This document shows, piece after piece, positions 13,301-26,000 of a stretch of DNA of 64,000 nucleotides. Source of the stretch: Diphasiastrum complanatum. Its lineage: Eukaryota; Streptophyta; Lycopodiopsida; Lycopodiales; Lycopodiaceae. Position 1 is the first letter of the stretch. Each line of letters opens with the position of its first letter. The position numbers and the translations under genes were made by a program. The notes beneath the pieces are model-generated. The model ran no database searches and was not told the DNA's origin. It saw only the letters and a list, made by a program, of their open reading frames with translations. The DNA lies in the NCBI GenBank assembly GCA_029204225.1, contig CM055098.1, positions 24,679,367 to 24,743,366 of the forward strand, read 5' to 3'.

Positions 13301-14129
13301 TATGTGACAAGTTATTACAGGAACCTCAATTGACACATGTATTGCCTATGCCAATCCAAGAACCTAGACTGACTTTGGTTGAGATAGGAAAGAGGAAGGA
13401 GAGATCAAGTATATGGGATACTTATTCACCTCCTACTTCACCAGGCAGGAAGCATCCTACATCAGAAGCTAGAAGATTGCCTAGATGGTACTATGAAACT
13501 ATCAACGATAGTGTCATTATGGAACAGGGAGAATCCATGACAGAAGGGACTAGGAGATCTGCTAGACTTGAAAAGCAACATGAAGATCAGGGTTGATAGG
13601 AGGATCATCATAAGGATGGGGATGTACACTTTGCTTACATGGCTACACTATTGGAAACCAAGGATCCATTACTTTCAGGGAAAGTGGAGCCTACAGAAAA
13701 ACAAGTTGCGGATATCTTTACCAATGTTTGAGGGTACCTTTCGAATCGCCTTTTCGAACCGTGTTTGAATCGAGTTTGAATCGGGAATGAATCGACTTCT
13801 CCAGGTTCGAACCGGCGAATCGGTTTTAGGGTTGTTTTTTTTTAGCATTAATGTCACAGCATACATATTACAAATTACATATGTCATATTCCAATGTACC
13901 ATGTGCATGGTTAGTTAGTGGTAAATTAGCAAATGTTCAATGATTCGAATTTCACGAAAATGACAAAACACACACACACACATTGTCAAACACACACACA
14001 CACATTTGTCAAACACACACACACAAAAACACACACACATTGTCAAACATTTAACACACACACACACACACACACATTTGTCAACATTCACACACACATG
14101 TCAACAGTCTCACACACACAGCTCCACCC

Positions 14130-14181
<52 letters not shown>

Positions 14182-14199
14182 TCTCTCTTGGAACTATCT

Positions 14200-14242
<43 letters not shown>

Positions 14243-16958
14243 CACGGAACTGTTTCGTATCTCTCTCTCTCTCGGGCGTGGATCCTGTCTCAGATCTCTC
14301 TCTCTCTCTTGGGCGCGGAAATCTCGGAACTTTCGGGACTGAAACTCTATTGCGAGGAGTAGGACGTCCGACGAGCAGGTAACGAGTTTTTTTTTTTTGT
14401 TGAAAACAATTCAAACAGCAGAAAAACGGTTCGAACCGGACCTTTTCGAAAAGGACTTTCGAATCGCGGTTCTTTCAACGAATCGCGATTCGACACAACA
14501 TTGGTCTTTACCAAAGGACTTGGCAAAGAAAAATTTCAGAAGTTTAGAGAACTTCTAGGAGTAATAGATAACAAAGTTAAGATTAAGGGGGAGTGTTAGG
14601 GATTAATGTTTATTTGATACCCCTTAATGATAGTTTGGCCATGCCTGCGTGCTATTATAGGGGCCATTCTATTTATAGTAAAATCGTTTTTTATTGCTTA
14701 TGCGTGTAGGTGTGCGCACTACTAATAGATTAGGATCTATTTAATAGCTTTAGGCTCTTAGCTTTTCTCATACGCTGGTGCCCCACCACAATCATTCTAA
14801 TATGCTAGAGCATTGCTCAATTCTCCTATGATCTGAAATCTCTCTATGCTTGGTTTTGTGTGAGTGCTAGTAGGACTAGTAACTTCTCACAAATTCTGAC
14901 ATGGTATCAAAGCAGGCTCTCTGGTGAGAGAGCGAGTTCGTGTTTGCAAGTGTGCAATCAAATTGGAGGAGCTGAAGCTGCTTGTGGAGTCAACATTGTT
15001 AGGAAGACAACGGGAATCTTCTAGGAGAAGATTGAAGGGAAGTTATTGGCTGTTTACAGATCTGAATCATAATTTTTCAGGTTGATTGCTGGTTTTCTAG
15101 TGCAGGTCACATCTGGTGCAGGTGCATCTGAGGCGGCAGATCTGGTGCAGGTCACATCTGGAGCAGGCTTTACCTGAGGGCGGCAGATCTGTTGCAGGTC
15201 CTTTTGAGGGCGGCAGTACTTGAACAGGTGGCTTCTGAGGGCGGCAGTACCTGCATAGGTGATTTCTAGGGCGGTGCAGGCAGTAACTGAGCAGGTTATA
15301 GCAGATGCAGGCAGCTTCTAAGGGCGGCAACAGCAGGTGCAGGCAACATCTGAGGGCAACAGCATCTGATGCAGAAGTACCTGAGGCAGTAGTGATCAGA
15401 CAGGCAGTACCTGAGGCAGCAGCGACCAGGACAGGTTCCTGAGGGAGGCAGCAGCTGGGGAAGGCAGTATCTGAGGCAGCAGGACAGGTCTGATCTGAGG
15501 CATCATAATGGTGCGGTAGTCTCCAGGATTCATAGGGTCACCACTCTTGTAAATAGGATGGATCATATTAGTGCACCAAGTCTGAGGGAAACCAAATATA
15601 ACCGCTTGGTTAGGCAAACTAGCTAAAATGGGTGCAAGAATATCAAAGGAGTGAATCAGCCAGGTGCATAGCTTATCAATGGCCATAGTAACCATATTAG
15701 CAATGAAGAAAGAGAAGGTGGAAGGGCAAGGGGAGATGACAATAGGCATATCAAAAGTGATAGCGTAGAGAGTAGTGGCATACTCAGTCCAACAGCATTA
15801 ATCCCTCAATGGCGGAGGTGATGCGTGAGGGAGGAATTCTCTCGAAAAGGAACTAGAGGATGCACTAAAAAGAACGTCAATCAGGCATTTCCCATCTTTA
15901 TTCTCATAAGTTTGTTTTTCTGATGACAAGTACGATTATTTAGGCGCTTGAGGCTATGTAGAAGATGTGGTCGAGCTTGTTTGACTTGAAGGTGAAGATA
16001 TTTACAAAGCGCGCTGTACCGGATATGTGGCTGATGAGAAAGAGTATGATGCTTATGAGGAGACCATAGAAGCCAATGCGTGGAGCTCAATTTTAAGAAG
16101 AGTGGCTTGGGACAGAAGTGGTCTATCGTGTGGGAAATATTGGAGTAAAGAGGAGAGAGACTCCAATATGAGTGTGTGTACGCATGGTCAAAGGTGTATC
16201 TGGATGCTCTCGATAGAGTAGGGGGAGTAGGGGGAGTGCATGGAGAGTGACATGTCATCGTGCCAAGGGACAATGTGAGAAAGGAACAATTTGAAGGGTG
16301 GAAGGAGAAACAATGAGATTTGGAATAAACGTATAAGAGATGGTGACCGTGACCCCATATAATAATCCACAACAATATGACCCCCGCTATGAGGGTGAAA
16401 AGTAAAACCACCAAAAAGTGGCCATCTCGATAAGCCATTCAAAATGGTGAGCTCATGTGCCTCTCCCAACTGAAGAAAGTACTCACCATAGATAAAAGTC
16501 GGGCCATCCACACCCATAGAAATCTTACTAATACCACTATCATCATTGTCCAATGTGTGCATATCAAATCATGAAACTCAATTTGCCTTCAAGATGTTTT
16601 GGAATTACAATCCTCGGCTGAAAGAACATGACCTCGCTCAGAAAATAGAAGAACATGTAAGGATGAATCAGTTCAGGGGGAACCCATACTATCTGAAAAG
16701 ACTGATGTCTTAGGAGGAAAAGCCGCAACGTAAACATCTCAGCCCAATCCAATATGTCTGCCCAATAATCTGATCCAAAGACTCATCATGTCTAACCACC
16801 TCCACAACAAACTGTAGTGAAACTCTATACAAGCACGGAATCCCCCCGATCCTCTGCCACCCACAAACCTGGTCTCTGACCGAAAAACCAAGTCCCAAAC
16901 GAATTTCTGGAAATTTGGTAATCCTCTATATTGATTCTCCTGGGTGGATGCATGGCGC

Positions 16959-17015
<57 letters not shown>

Positions 17016-20000
17016 AATGATGCCAAAAGGCATATAAGACAAATTACATTTCAAGTGTATAGCAATATGGGAACATATGAAAACATCTTCGAACATTAGA
17101 AAAAGAACATAAAAGTGTATAAAGTCTAACTCTACTCCAAAAAGAGGATAACGTCAATGAAAAGTAGATAATGATGCGTAGAGCAAATGCCGCAGATGAA
17201 GTAAAAAATACTCTCAGTTGAGACAACTAAGAGAAGTAGTGATGTGAGATTGAAGCTTGGAAATATTACTCCAATCTGAGTCTAAAAGTCATGTGCACCC
17301 AACCTCTGCTGCATACAGTGTTGTACAAGTGACCATAGTATCAAAAAGGTGACACTTACTAGAATCATCGTGAATATATCTCCTGAAACAAAATTTCTCC
17401 AACTAGACCAAGGAAGCATGGCCCTTCCCAAGTCGAAAGCAGAAGCTGCATGCCCCATACTAAAAATATGACCATAGATCCCCAGCTGCAAATGAAGTGT
17501 GAATCCCATTACAATTCCAAACTCTAAATCTAAACTTATGTGGAAGGAGACCTGGGGCACAGGTTGGAAGGAGACCCGGGGAGCACCTGTGCCAGGGGCC
17601 CCGACTATCTATTTCTGCTTGTCGTCAATATACTTTACCTGTCCATCCTTGTAAAAAGCACTCCTAGCTATCTTACATGCTTCTTCATTCCTGGACTTGC
17701 GAAGTGAACCGGATGACGAGAATTGTATTATCTTCTTTGTTCTCCAAGCACGGTCAATGCCTTCACTATGGTGGCTAATTGTAGTATTCAAGAACCTACG
17801 TGCCTCGTCTAATGCATCTTGGGTGTCGGTAATACCCCGAACCCTAACATTGTGTGCTTTATGATCTCGAAGCTTTTCTTGATAAAGAGTGGCAGCACTG
17901 ATACTAGTCATATGAGGCAATTTCTTGCCAAAATAATCATTGTCAAAGAGTGATGCCCAAGGCTTGGGTTGCCTCTTTATGTTAAACTAGTTCCTGCTTT
18001 ATTCTCTCTTAGCATTTGGACCTCCATTTTGAGATTTCTGCATATCCTTCATCATCATGTTCAGATCGTAATTCTTATGCTTTGGCAGGGTGTACAGTTC
18101 AGTTATGGGGTAGGGCAGATGGAGATGGCTGAGCAGAGATAGGCAGAAAGGTGTATGGTGGCAGACTGGTGGGCAACGAGCGATAGTGACAGATTAGGGA
18201 CAGGTCGTGAGGCAGGCAATGCAACAGCATGTCTGCACTGTGCAGCAGGCATCGCTCCTGCCTACTCAGCAGCAGGCAGAGCAGGTGCTGCCTAAGCAGG
18301 TAGCATGGAGGTCAGGTAGGGAGGGGAGGGGGACCAAGGGCTCCCCCCTAGTACTCTTACATGCCATGAGGGAGTGGTGGCATCAGATGAGGAGAAGAGA
18401 GAGGAATTTAGATGTCTTGTGTGACCTATTTATTATGCAATGCAATCATGATAGATTTATACTGCAAAGCAAATAGATATCTCACGATTACCATATGGTA
18501 ATAGAAGTGAACCTAATAGCAATGCATTTTGACAAAATCACCACATGATATCAATAGAGAGCCTGTTGTGAGGAGCCACAACAGAGTTGTCAATGGATTT
18601 AGCAACATATCCCCATGTGGAGTATGTACAACAGTGTTACATGGAAGAAGCAAAATACCTGAAAAAACCTTACACTGAACAATAGCAACTATGTACAGTC
18701 TAGTAGATTGTAATACCTGGTGAACTGCATAATGGAGAAAGGCCATGTTAAGGCTATATGAAATGGCTCAAAATACACAAAGATAGGCCGCCTCAAGAAA
18801 TGAAGCCAAGGCATCCATATAGAGCAAGCTCTCCGTGAAGCAGCAGTATGAAAGACCATGAGTGTCATGTGTGCCAAAACAAACTGTCCCCTTTCTAGAA
18901 CTCTATGTAGTTTATGTAATTTGTTTTGTGGTTTGCTTTCCCTAAAACAACTACGTAATGTCCGAGTTATATTTTGGTTTGACTTTGTTTAATTCTGGTA
19001 AATGTAGTCAATCACTGTGTGCACTCAAGAGTCAGCGCCTGAGATTGGCCATGGCAGAAAACAAAACTGAGAGGCTTTTTTCATATATGATTATATCAAA
19101 GAACTGGAGCACTTCGTTTTGGAACACTTTCCAAAATTTTGTTCTAATGCAACTTAGTAGCCCATTTTACTAGTTATAAAGGGAATGTTAGAAGGAGAAG
19201 CCTATGCTTAGATGTTCATTATCTGAACAAAATTGGAAGCCAACAAGCTACCCCACAGAGCCGTGGAGATAACAAGGGACAAAGGATAGTGCAAAGTCTG
19301 AACTCTCTAGCTGATCATTGAATACTTGGGGTGAGATAGGAATTCCACAAAGCATGGTTGCCCGTTCCGGAACGGAACACGTACGCATTCTGGAATGCAT
19401 TCCGTTCCGTTCCAGAACGTGGCCAGAAAAAAAAAATTCGTAATTTTCTAACAGAAAAAATTTATATTCATGCCAAAAAAAAATGTTCCGACCCAGTACC
19501 CGGAACGTACAGTACGTTCCAACCAAAAAGGGTCGGAATGGGTCTCTAGCCACAAAGTAAACATGCCATATGAGGTTTGATTCAAAAAAACGTTATTCTG
19601 CAACACAAACAAAAAAAGGACCTCTTCAAGAATAATCCCATTCATGCTCACTTCCAAGGAGCAGAGTTACCTACAGGAGAAAAGGTAACAAATATGTAGG
19701 ATAAGAACTAGCTCTCATGAGTACCACCAGAAATGATGTGCACAACAATCTATAACATAAACAACATTGGAGAGTGGAATCCTAGATGGATAATGACCAA
19801 GTTTGCTAGGAGAGATCATGATAACAAACATAGGAAAAAAGAAACATAAGTAGAACTATTTTGCAAGCAGCTTTTCTGACACCCTAGTCCAAAAAGCTTA
19901 ACTTCACAAACATATTTGAGGCCAAAAAGCTACATGGAAGTTGAGCTTACCGCTGCAGCTCTGCCCCTTCCTCTACCTCTTCGAATATAGTGTGCATGAG

Positions 20001-23000
20001 CCACAGAACCATTTCCCTGAATAGTGTTGAGGAGCCCACTTTTAGTTACATTATGAACACCAACCTCAACTTAACAATAGATGTGCTATTCTAATGGTGA
20101 AAGGATAGTATAATAGGGGAAGATGACCAGCAGTAGTTGAAAAATGCGTCCATAGCCTGAATTCCAATCTTAACAAGCAGATGAATTAGACTTCATTCAG
20201 CAGGTCCAATAAATCAAAGCAGCCGATTGTACATATGAATATATGGGAACCTTTATATAAGCAGCCGATTGTACATATGAATATAAGGGAACCTTTATAA
20301 AAATTCTGAATTTATGGTTGTATAGTACTATAGTTAATCTCTTCAGCCTTTTTGACATCATCAGACAGGAGCTCATGCATATGGTATGTGCTCAAAAAAC
20401 AGCCCAGCTGAAGCATTTGAGCATACCAACTTTTGCCACCTAGAATTAGCATGCTAGAGCACCACCAACATAACAGGTAGATGCTGCAAGGGACAAATGG
20501 TTCAGTAATTCCTTAAATATCGCCTGAGGTCATGGGACATGGCCATTGTAGCTTCAACCTAGCATGCTAGAGTTAATCTCCATAATGTGAAAATGTATAC
20601 GGGACTTGACTCACTCAGACTCTTACTGTTCATCAACGTTTGGATTTTCGATTCCAATCTATAATAATTTTAAATCTGTCACAGATACAAAGTTTGAAAC
20701 CTGTGGCTTGGTTTGCTCTTGTTTACTGTTTCCCAGATGCTTTAACTTCACCTTTGCTTGCTAAGCATAACAGGCAGAAGATCTATTTTCCTGATTTAAG
20801 ATGTGAAAATGCGGCAGCTGTGATACTGCCACAATTAAAAACAGTTGTTGCATCCTCCACTACATTCTGGTATCGAATACAGGAAAAAGGACAACCAAAG
20901 CCACAATTTTTATAGCCTTGGCCCTTGCTTCCACAATGGGCAGCATGAACTATATCAAAAAATTTCCCCCATTGGTGTGCACAAGAGAGTGTTTGAAGAA
21001 ACACATTGAAACCCGATTTACAAACAAACAAACCACTGTGCTAAGTGTTTTATCGAATCCCCCTAAGCTAAAAATTAACTTAATACTCATGAAGGGAAAC
21101 GATAAAAAGAAAATCCATGTGTAAAGTCCCTCAATACCAGCATCATAAGACACGTAACAACGATTACACAAAGGTCTGCCGGTCAACTCAACCTGTCCTC
21201 ATATATCTGGCTTACAACTTAGTTCAAACCAGGTTATCACAGACCAAAAGTACGTTATTTCAATCTGGCCAGGAAGATTCAAATGAAGTAAAACCATCTA
21301 CATCCTTTCAAAACAACAAACTCCCTACGCCATTCCACCATTAAATATGCATGCGGCATGTCCAGGTTGACTTCTATTTTGAATTTACCTGTTCCTCACA
21401 TGAAATGGAATCTATATTCTGATTAAACAAGAAAATACACCAAACTTACAATTTGAGCCTAAAGCTGGTGGTAGAGATCTCCAAGTCAAAACCAGTACAT
21501 TAAAAATAATGGTCTCCTGCAAACCGTAAAAACAATTGTGTCCATCCACTTAAAAACGGAGCAAGATCCAAAAACAAACACGGAGTATTTCAAATGGACA
21601 TACCTGACGCACAGGTTTTGGTTGAGCTGCAGCGGAAGGGAGTGGTAGCAGCGGCTGAGTTGATACATGTTGGTGCTGTGCGGAAACAGATGCCGATAGC
21701 AAAGGCTGACTTGATGACTGTAAAGGTTCTGTAAGCTTATGCTCCTGCTTATGAACCTGCACACTTGCTACAGGAGCCTTATCAAAAGCAGAGACTATTC
21801 CAGATGCCTGTTGTTGCCCAGATGATGTCCTCTGTATTGGGGAAGTGACTCTCAAATCAGTATCTAATGTTGGTAAACTTGTATTTGTCCCAAGGGTGTT
21901 GGTATACTGAGACTGCAGTTGAGACGGATGGACCAACCCCAATTCTCTTCTAGGTGTCTTGGAAGCTGGTGTAATAACAGCACTAATACCTTGAGGCAAA
22001 GAAGTGAAGGATGATGATGAGCTGGTAGCTGAAGATAAAGCAGCAGAAGTTGCACTTGTTCCTGTTGTCCCAAAGGATATGGCAAGAGGTGAAGACAAAG
22101 ATGTTGCTGCTGTAGCCAATGCTGCATAACTTTGTGAAGATAAAGCAGCAGAAGTTGCACTTGTTCCTGTTGTCCCAAAGGATATGGCAAGAGGTGAAGA
22201 CAAAGATGTTGCTGCTGTAGCCAATGCTGCATAACTTTGTGATGTGTAATTCGGTGGCTGAAGCGGCATGGAACTGGCTGGAGAACTCACGGTATGAAGC
22301 GATGCTTGACTAAGTGACTGCACTAAAGGTTGAGGTTGTATTGGTGGAAGAGGAACAGAATGTGGTAGTGGATGATGTTGCAAATGAGGTTGGCCAGTTT
22401 GGTTTCTATAATATCCAGGCCCAGGCCAATAAAGGGGCATTGCAAGACCTGTCCCATTTGCACCAGGAGGTGGTAAAGGAGGCCCCCATGATCCCATGGG
22501 AGGAGCTGGTTGATACAAAGAAGGGACACCATTTCGAAAAGCTGCTGCTGGCACACCAGGAAAAGGCATGGAAGAATTCTGATCTGCAGACCGATAGACT
22601 GGTGGCAGCGAGGGTGACTGTGAATAATGTGCCTGAGGAACCAAACATTTGTTCTGTCATATTAAGTGGGCTCAGAACTTCTAACACTACAGACTATGAA
22701 ATTTAAAACCACTAGACCGAATCTTGTTTCACATTGACAAACTAAGGAAAACCAAAGATTCATAAACAAGCATTATATGCCAAGGACTTCAGTTCTCCAC
22801 ATGCTCCAAAGCATCAGAAGGGCCATATCCTGGAGTTCGAGACCACTAAAACAGCATTGAAAAGAAAAAAGAGCAAAAGAACGAGAGGTTTCCTGACCTC
22901 TGTATATACAAATTACCTGAAGAGAGATGATTGCAGGGTCGCTATGTGGCTGCAAAGGTGCCTGGACTGGTGGAGAGGACTTTACTTGAAGATCCTGTTA

Positions 23001-26000
23001 AGTGGCAAGCACATGGAGTTCCAGAGCACACAAATTTCCCAAGAAGTACTTTTTTCAGTTTCCAACCCAAGACAGAATACACAAATACAATGAAGAACAA
23101 GAAACAAAGTAGACAATTTACCTTGATGTCCGTACCACGGAAAATGATGTACTCATAAACTTTATCACTGGCAGGAATTTGTGGACCTTCTTTCTTTCGC
23201 CCCTCAGTTCCAAACGATCGCACTGCAAATTGAATACCATGAAATTCGCCAACAGTAAGGACCTTCAACATATAGCAAAATTGATAAGCCAATAGCTAAA
23301 ATGTGCCATGAAAGAACTAGTGGCCTAAGTCTTGCAAGATCAAAAAATAGCTCTAACACCTCACATAGGACCTGTGCTCCACTTAAACATGTTCCTCATA
23401 TATGAAAAAAGTTCACAAAACTATCGAGACTGTATAATTGAAAAGTAATTCCAAACATAAAGCAACATGACTATGAGATAAAACAGTCTCTTCGCACAAA
23501 ACAATGTCCCTAGTTGCAAGGGAAGTTAATTTCATGTCATGGAAAGAAGTTCAAAGATGCACATGGGAACTATCATTACAGGATCTTGACATGGAGTCAT
23601 GCATAACGGTCCTAGATATTATACACTTTCTGATATGCTTTCAGCTAGGTGAAATAGAAGCATGGAATACAACATAAAGGTTGAACAAGAAAATATCACA
23701 TCCCCACATCAAGTGACTACCCAAAATGCTTCCACTTTGATGATATGAAGAAGACAGTTACTGAAGCAGAAAAATCCTTCAAAATGGGTAAACTGACCAA
23801 AAGGCAGACCTACTAAACTTCAGGTAATAATACAATGAAGGTAAAGGATATTTCCATGATGGGCAGTGTTCCCCATTAATTACAAATACCTCTCAAGCAT
23901 GAAAATGCCCATGGCAATGTGCACATGGGGTAATAATGTCCCCCATGCAACCAATATACCTGGTTACCAGGAACCAAATTTTCCCACGATTTTAAGACGT
24001 CTCCGGTTAGGAACCGATTCAAATCACACAGTAGACACCTTAACATGGAAACTCGACTCAGAAAAACATAGCCAGTTAAATAGCGACACTGCTAGAGAGC
24101 AGCAAAAAAGCATGACTATATAGTGTGGCTATGCTAACAACAGCCACATTGATACTAGGTAAGAGACCTAACGGGATGCTTTCTTTAACCGAGTACCCAA
24201 AACAGAGCTATAGCTGAACCAAATCTACCACGAGCCAAGACTTGAAGATGATTTAAGAAATGAAATTATATCAATTCTGGATTTAAGTTGGGCTATTACT
24301 CCTAGTCTAGTTTCAAAGGTGACCATCAAAATCAGCAGAGCATCACATTTTTGAGACTTCGGAATGTTTTTCAATTTTTGCTGATGTTTGGCTATTTGCA
24401 TTACTGCATTTTAGGTCTACATAACGTTTACCATTCATTTTTCTTGTAGATATTCACCATTTTAGATTTCTTGTAACTTCTTTTGGACCTTTGTTGAGCA
24501 GCACATTCATTCTGGGACAGCTTGGTAGCTTGTTTGATGATCGTATGCAAATCCAATACATAGTTCTCAGTTAAGTCAATCAAGGCAACTGAAATTGAGG
24601 ATGAATTCAATCTGGGATGGCTTAGTAGCTTGTTTCATGATCCTATGTAGCTTCAAAACATAGTTCTCAGTCAAGTCAATCAAGACAACTCAAAATCAAG
24701 ATTGATTCAATTTTTTAGAAAGACTCAAATTGAGCCACTTAAATACATGGAATAAAATGGGGAGAATAAGGTTTCAAGATATCTAACACTGGATAATCAA
24801 TACCTACTTTAAACAAACTAATCTTTAGATGACATCATAAGGGCAGTAGATAAGCAATCATGTTTAAAGTGTCATACACAAGATTGTGTCATACTCAAGA
24901 ATATATGAATTTGACAAATATTAGGATTAGTGTTTCCACGAACCACGGTTCATTGCAAAACGAACCATGATGAACTACCAAAAGGTGTAAATGTATAAAC
25001 TAAACTACTATCCAAAATTAAGTGCAATAGGAGTACCCAAGAAATAAAAATCTCTCCAAAAAAAAGCACAAATGTGACAGCTTGAGGAACTAATTAAAAA
25101 TGCATTTATGGCAATCTACCTTCTCCTACTTAGATTCACAAAAATTCTACTTACCAACAGCAAAGAATTCAAAAAAGGAAAAACACATGCAGCATCAATC
25201 ATAAAACTAGACAACAGCAAGATGATGATCATATAACAATCTCTAACTAGTAATAAACTACAATCAATAATTTGTTGGAGTGCAAAGGAACTCTTTTTAA
25301 GGATCACACAAAAACGAAAGGGCATCATAACTAATCAATTGCATAATGTTGATAAGTTAAGGCAGTTATATTGTCAAAAGCCACATATTGGGCACCCTAC
25401 AAAAATGATCCCTAGTCCTATTAAGTGACCAAGTACCAGCAAGTTACTTAACTATGCCCAAATGGCATAATGGGCAAAAAATGAACTAGTGATTTGAGGT
25501 TTTGGATTAATGAGGCCTCAGATATGCTAGAATACCCTACTTACATGTCCATAACTATAGCCATGTCATTAACTCACGTTACAATTTTAAATAGTGTGTA
25601 GTACGTGGTGGTAGAAGGCTTGTAAAACTTACCACTTTGCATTACACATAAGTCTTTTGAGATTCGAGATACATCCATTCACTTTCCAACAAAATCAAAG
25701 TTCTCTTAAGGTTCACACAATGTCTAGCTCAATCCTAAACATTCTAGACAGTTTCCCTTAGAAACATTATCATTTATTGCACACCCGGAAGAAAATAGAC
25801 CACCTTATCAAACTTGATCCCTCTCATTTTTACAATAACGGGTGGTCTCACCTAGTAACTACCTACACATAAGCATAGACCCATTGGCAGATTGTTGCAA
25901 GCAAACTCAACCACAATGTAGCTTTCCCACCTCACCTGCCTACATGAAACATATGCCCAAAGCATATCCTCCATCACACAATTGGTCCGTATTGTCTAGC

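Larger units (their letters stand above)
10905..14901 (+). mobile_element. Copia retrotransposon, internally deleted
   Basis: On the plus strand the order is leader with CAGGTC-type repeats (10905-11060), gag (11140-12043), damaged protease (about 12000-12130), pre-integrase and integrase (12127-13596), the end of RNase H ([14 protein letters not shown], continued after the insertion by [17 protein letters not shown]), the polypurine tract aagggggag and the LTR at 14594. Reverse transcriptase and most of RNase H are deleted. No matching plus-orientation 5' LTR is present. It is inserted in the LINE and is itself interrupted by the hAT-like element at 13722-14503. Confidence 0.85.
8235..19950 (-). 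other. DCP5 intron 5, 11.7 kb, filled with nested transposons
   Basis: The donor GTAAGC follows the RG-rich exon and the acceptor ATTCAG precedes the FDF exon. It contains a minus-strand LINE (about 9.7-18.0 kb) interrupted by Copia/LTR sequence (10195 to about 15.5 kb), plus hAT-like elements at 10443-10803, 13722-14503 and 19353-19549. The stretches 8235-9700 and 18480-19350 show nothing I recognise. Confidence 0.85.

Noticed and set aside
13933-14414. Long Thr-His, Ser-Leu and Arg-Glu frames
   Set aside because: They are translations of (CA)n and (CT)n microsatellites in a DNA element.
18207-18476. Gln-rich 89-codon frame
   Set aside because: It coincides with an irregular cagcaggc word array. 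No domain and no splice context.
21864-22232. 122-codon Leu/Gln-rich frame
   Set aside because: Alternative frame of the 105-bp duplication in DCP5 exon 4.
22314-22706. 130-codon plus-strand frame
   Set aside because: Antisense shadow of DCP5 exon 4.
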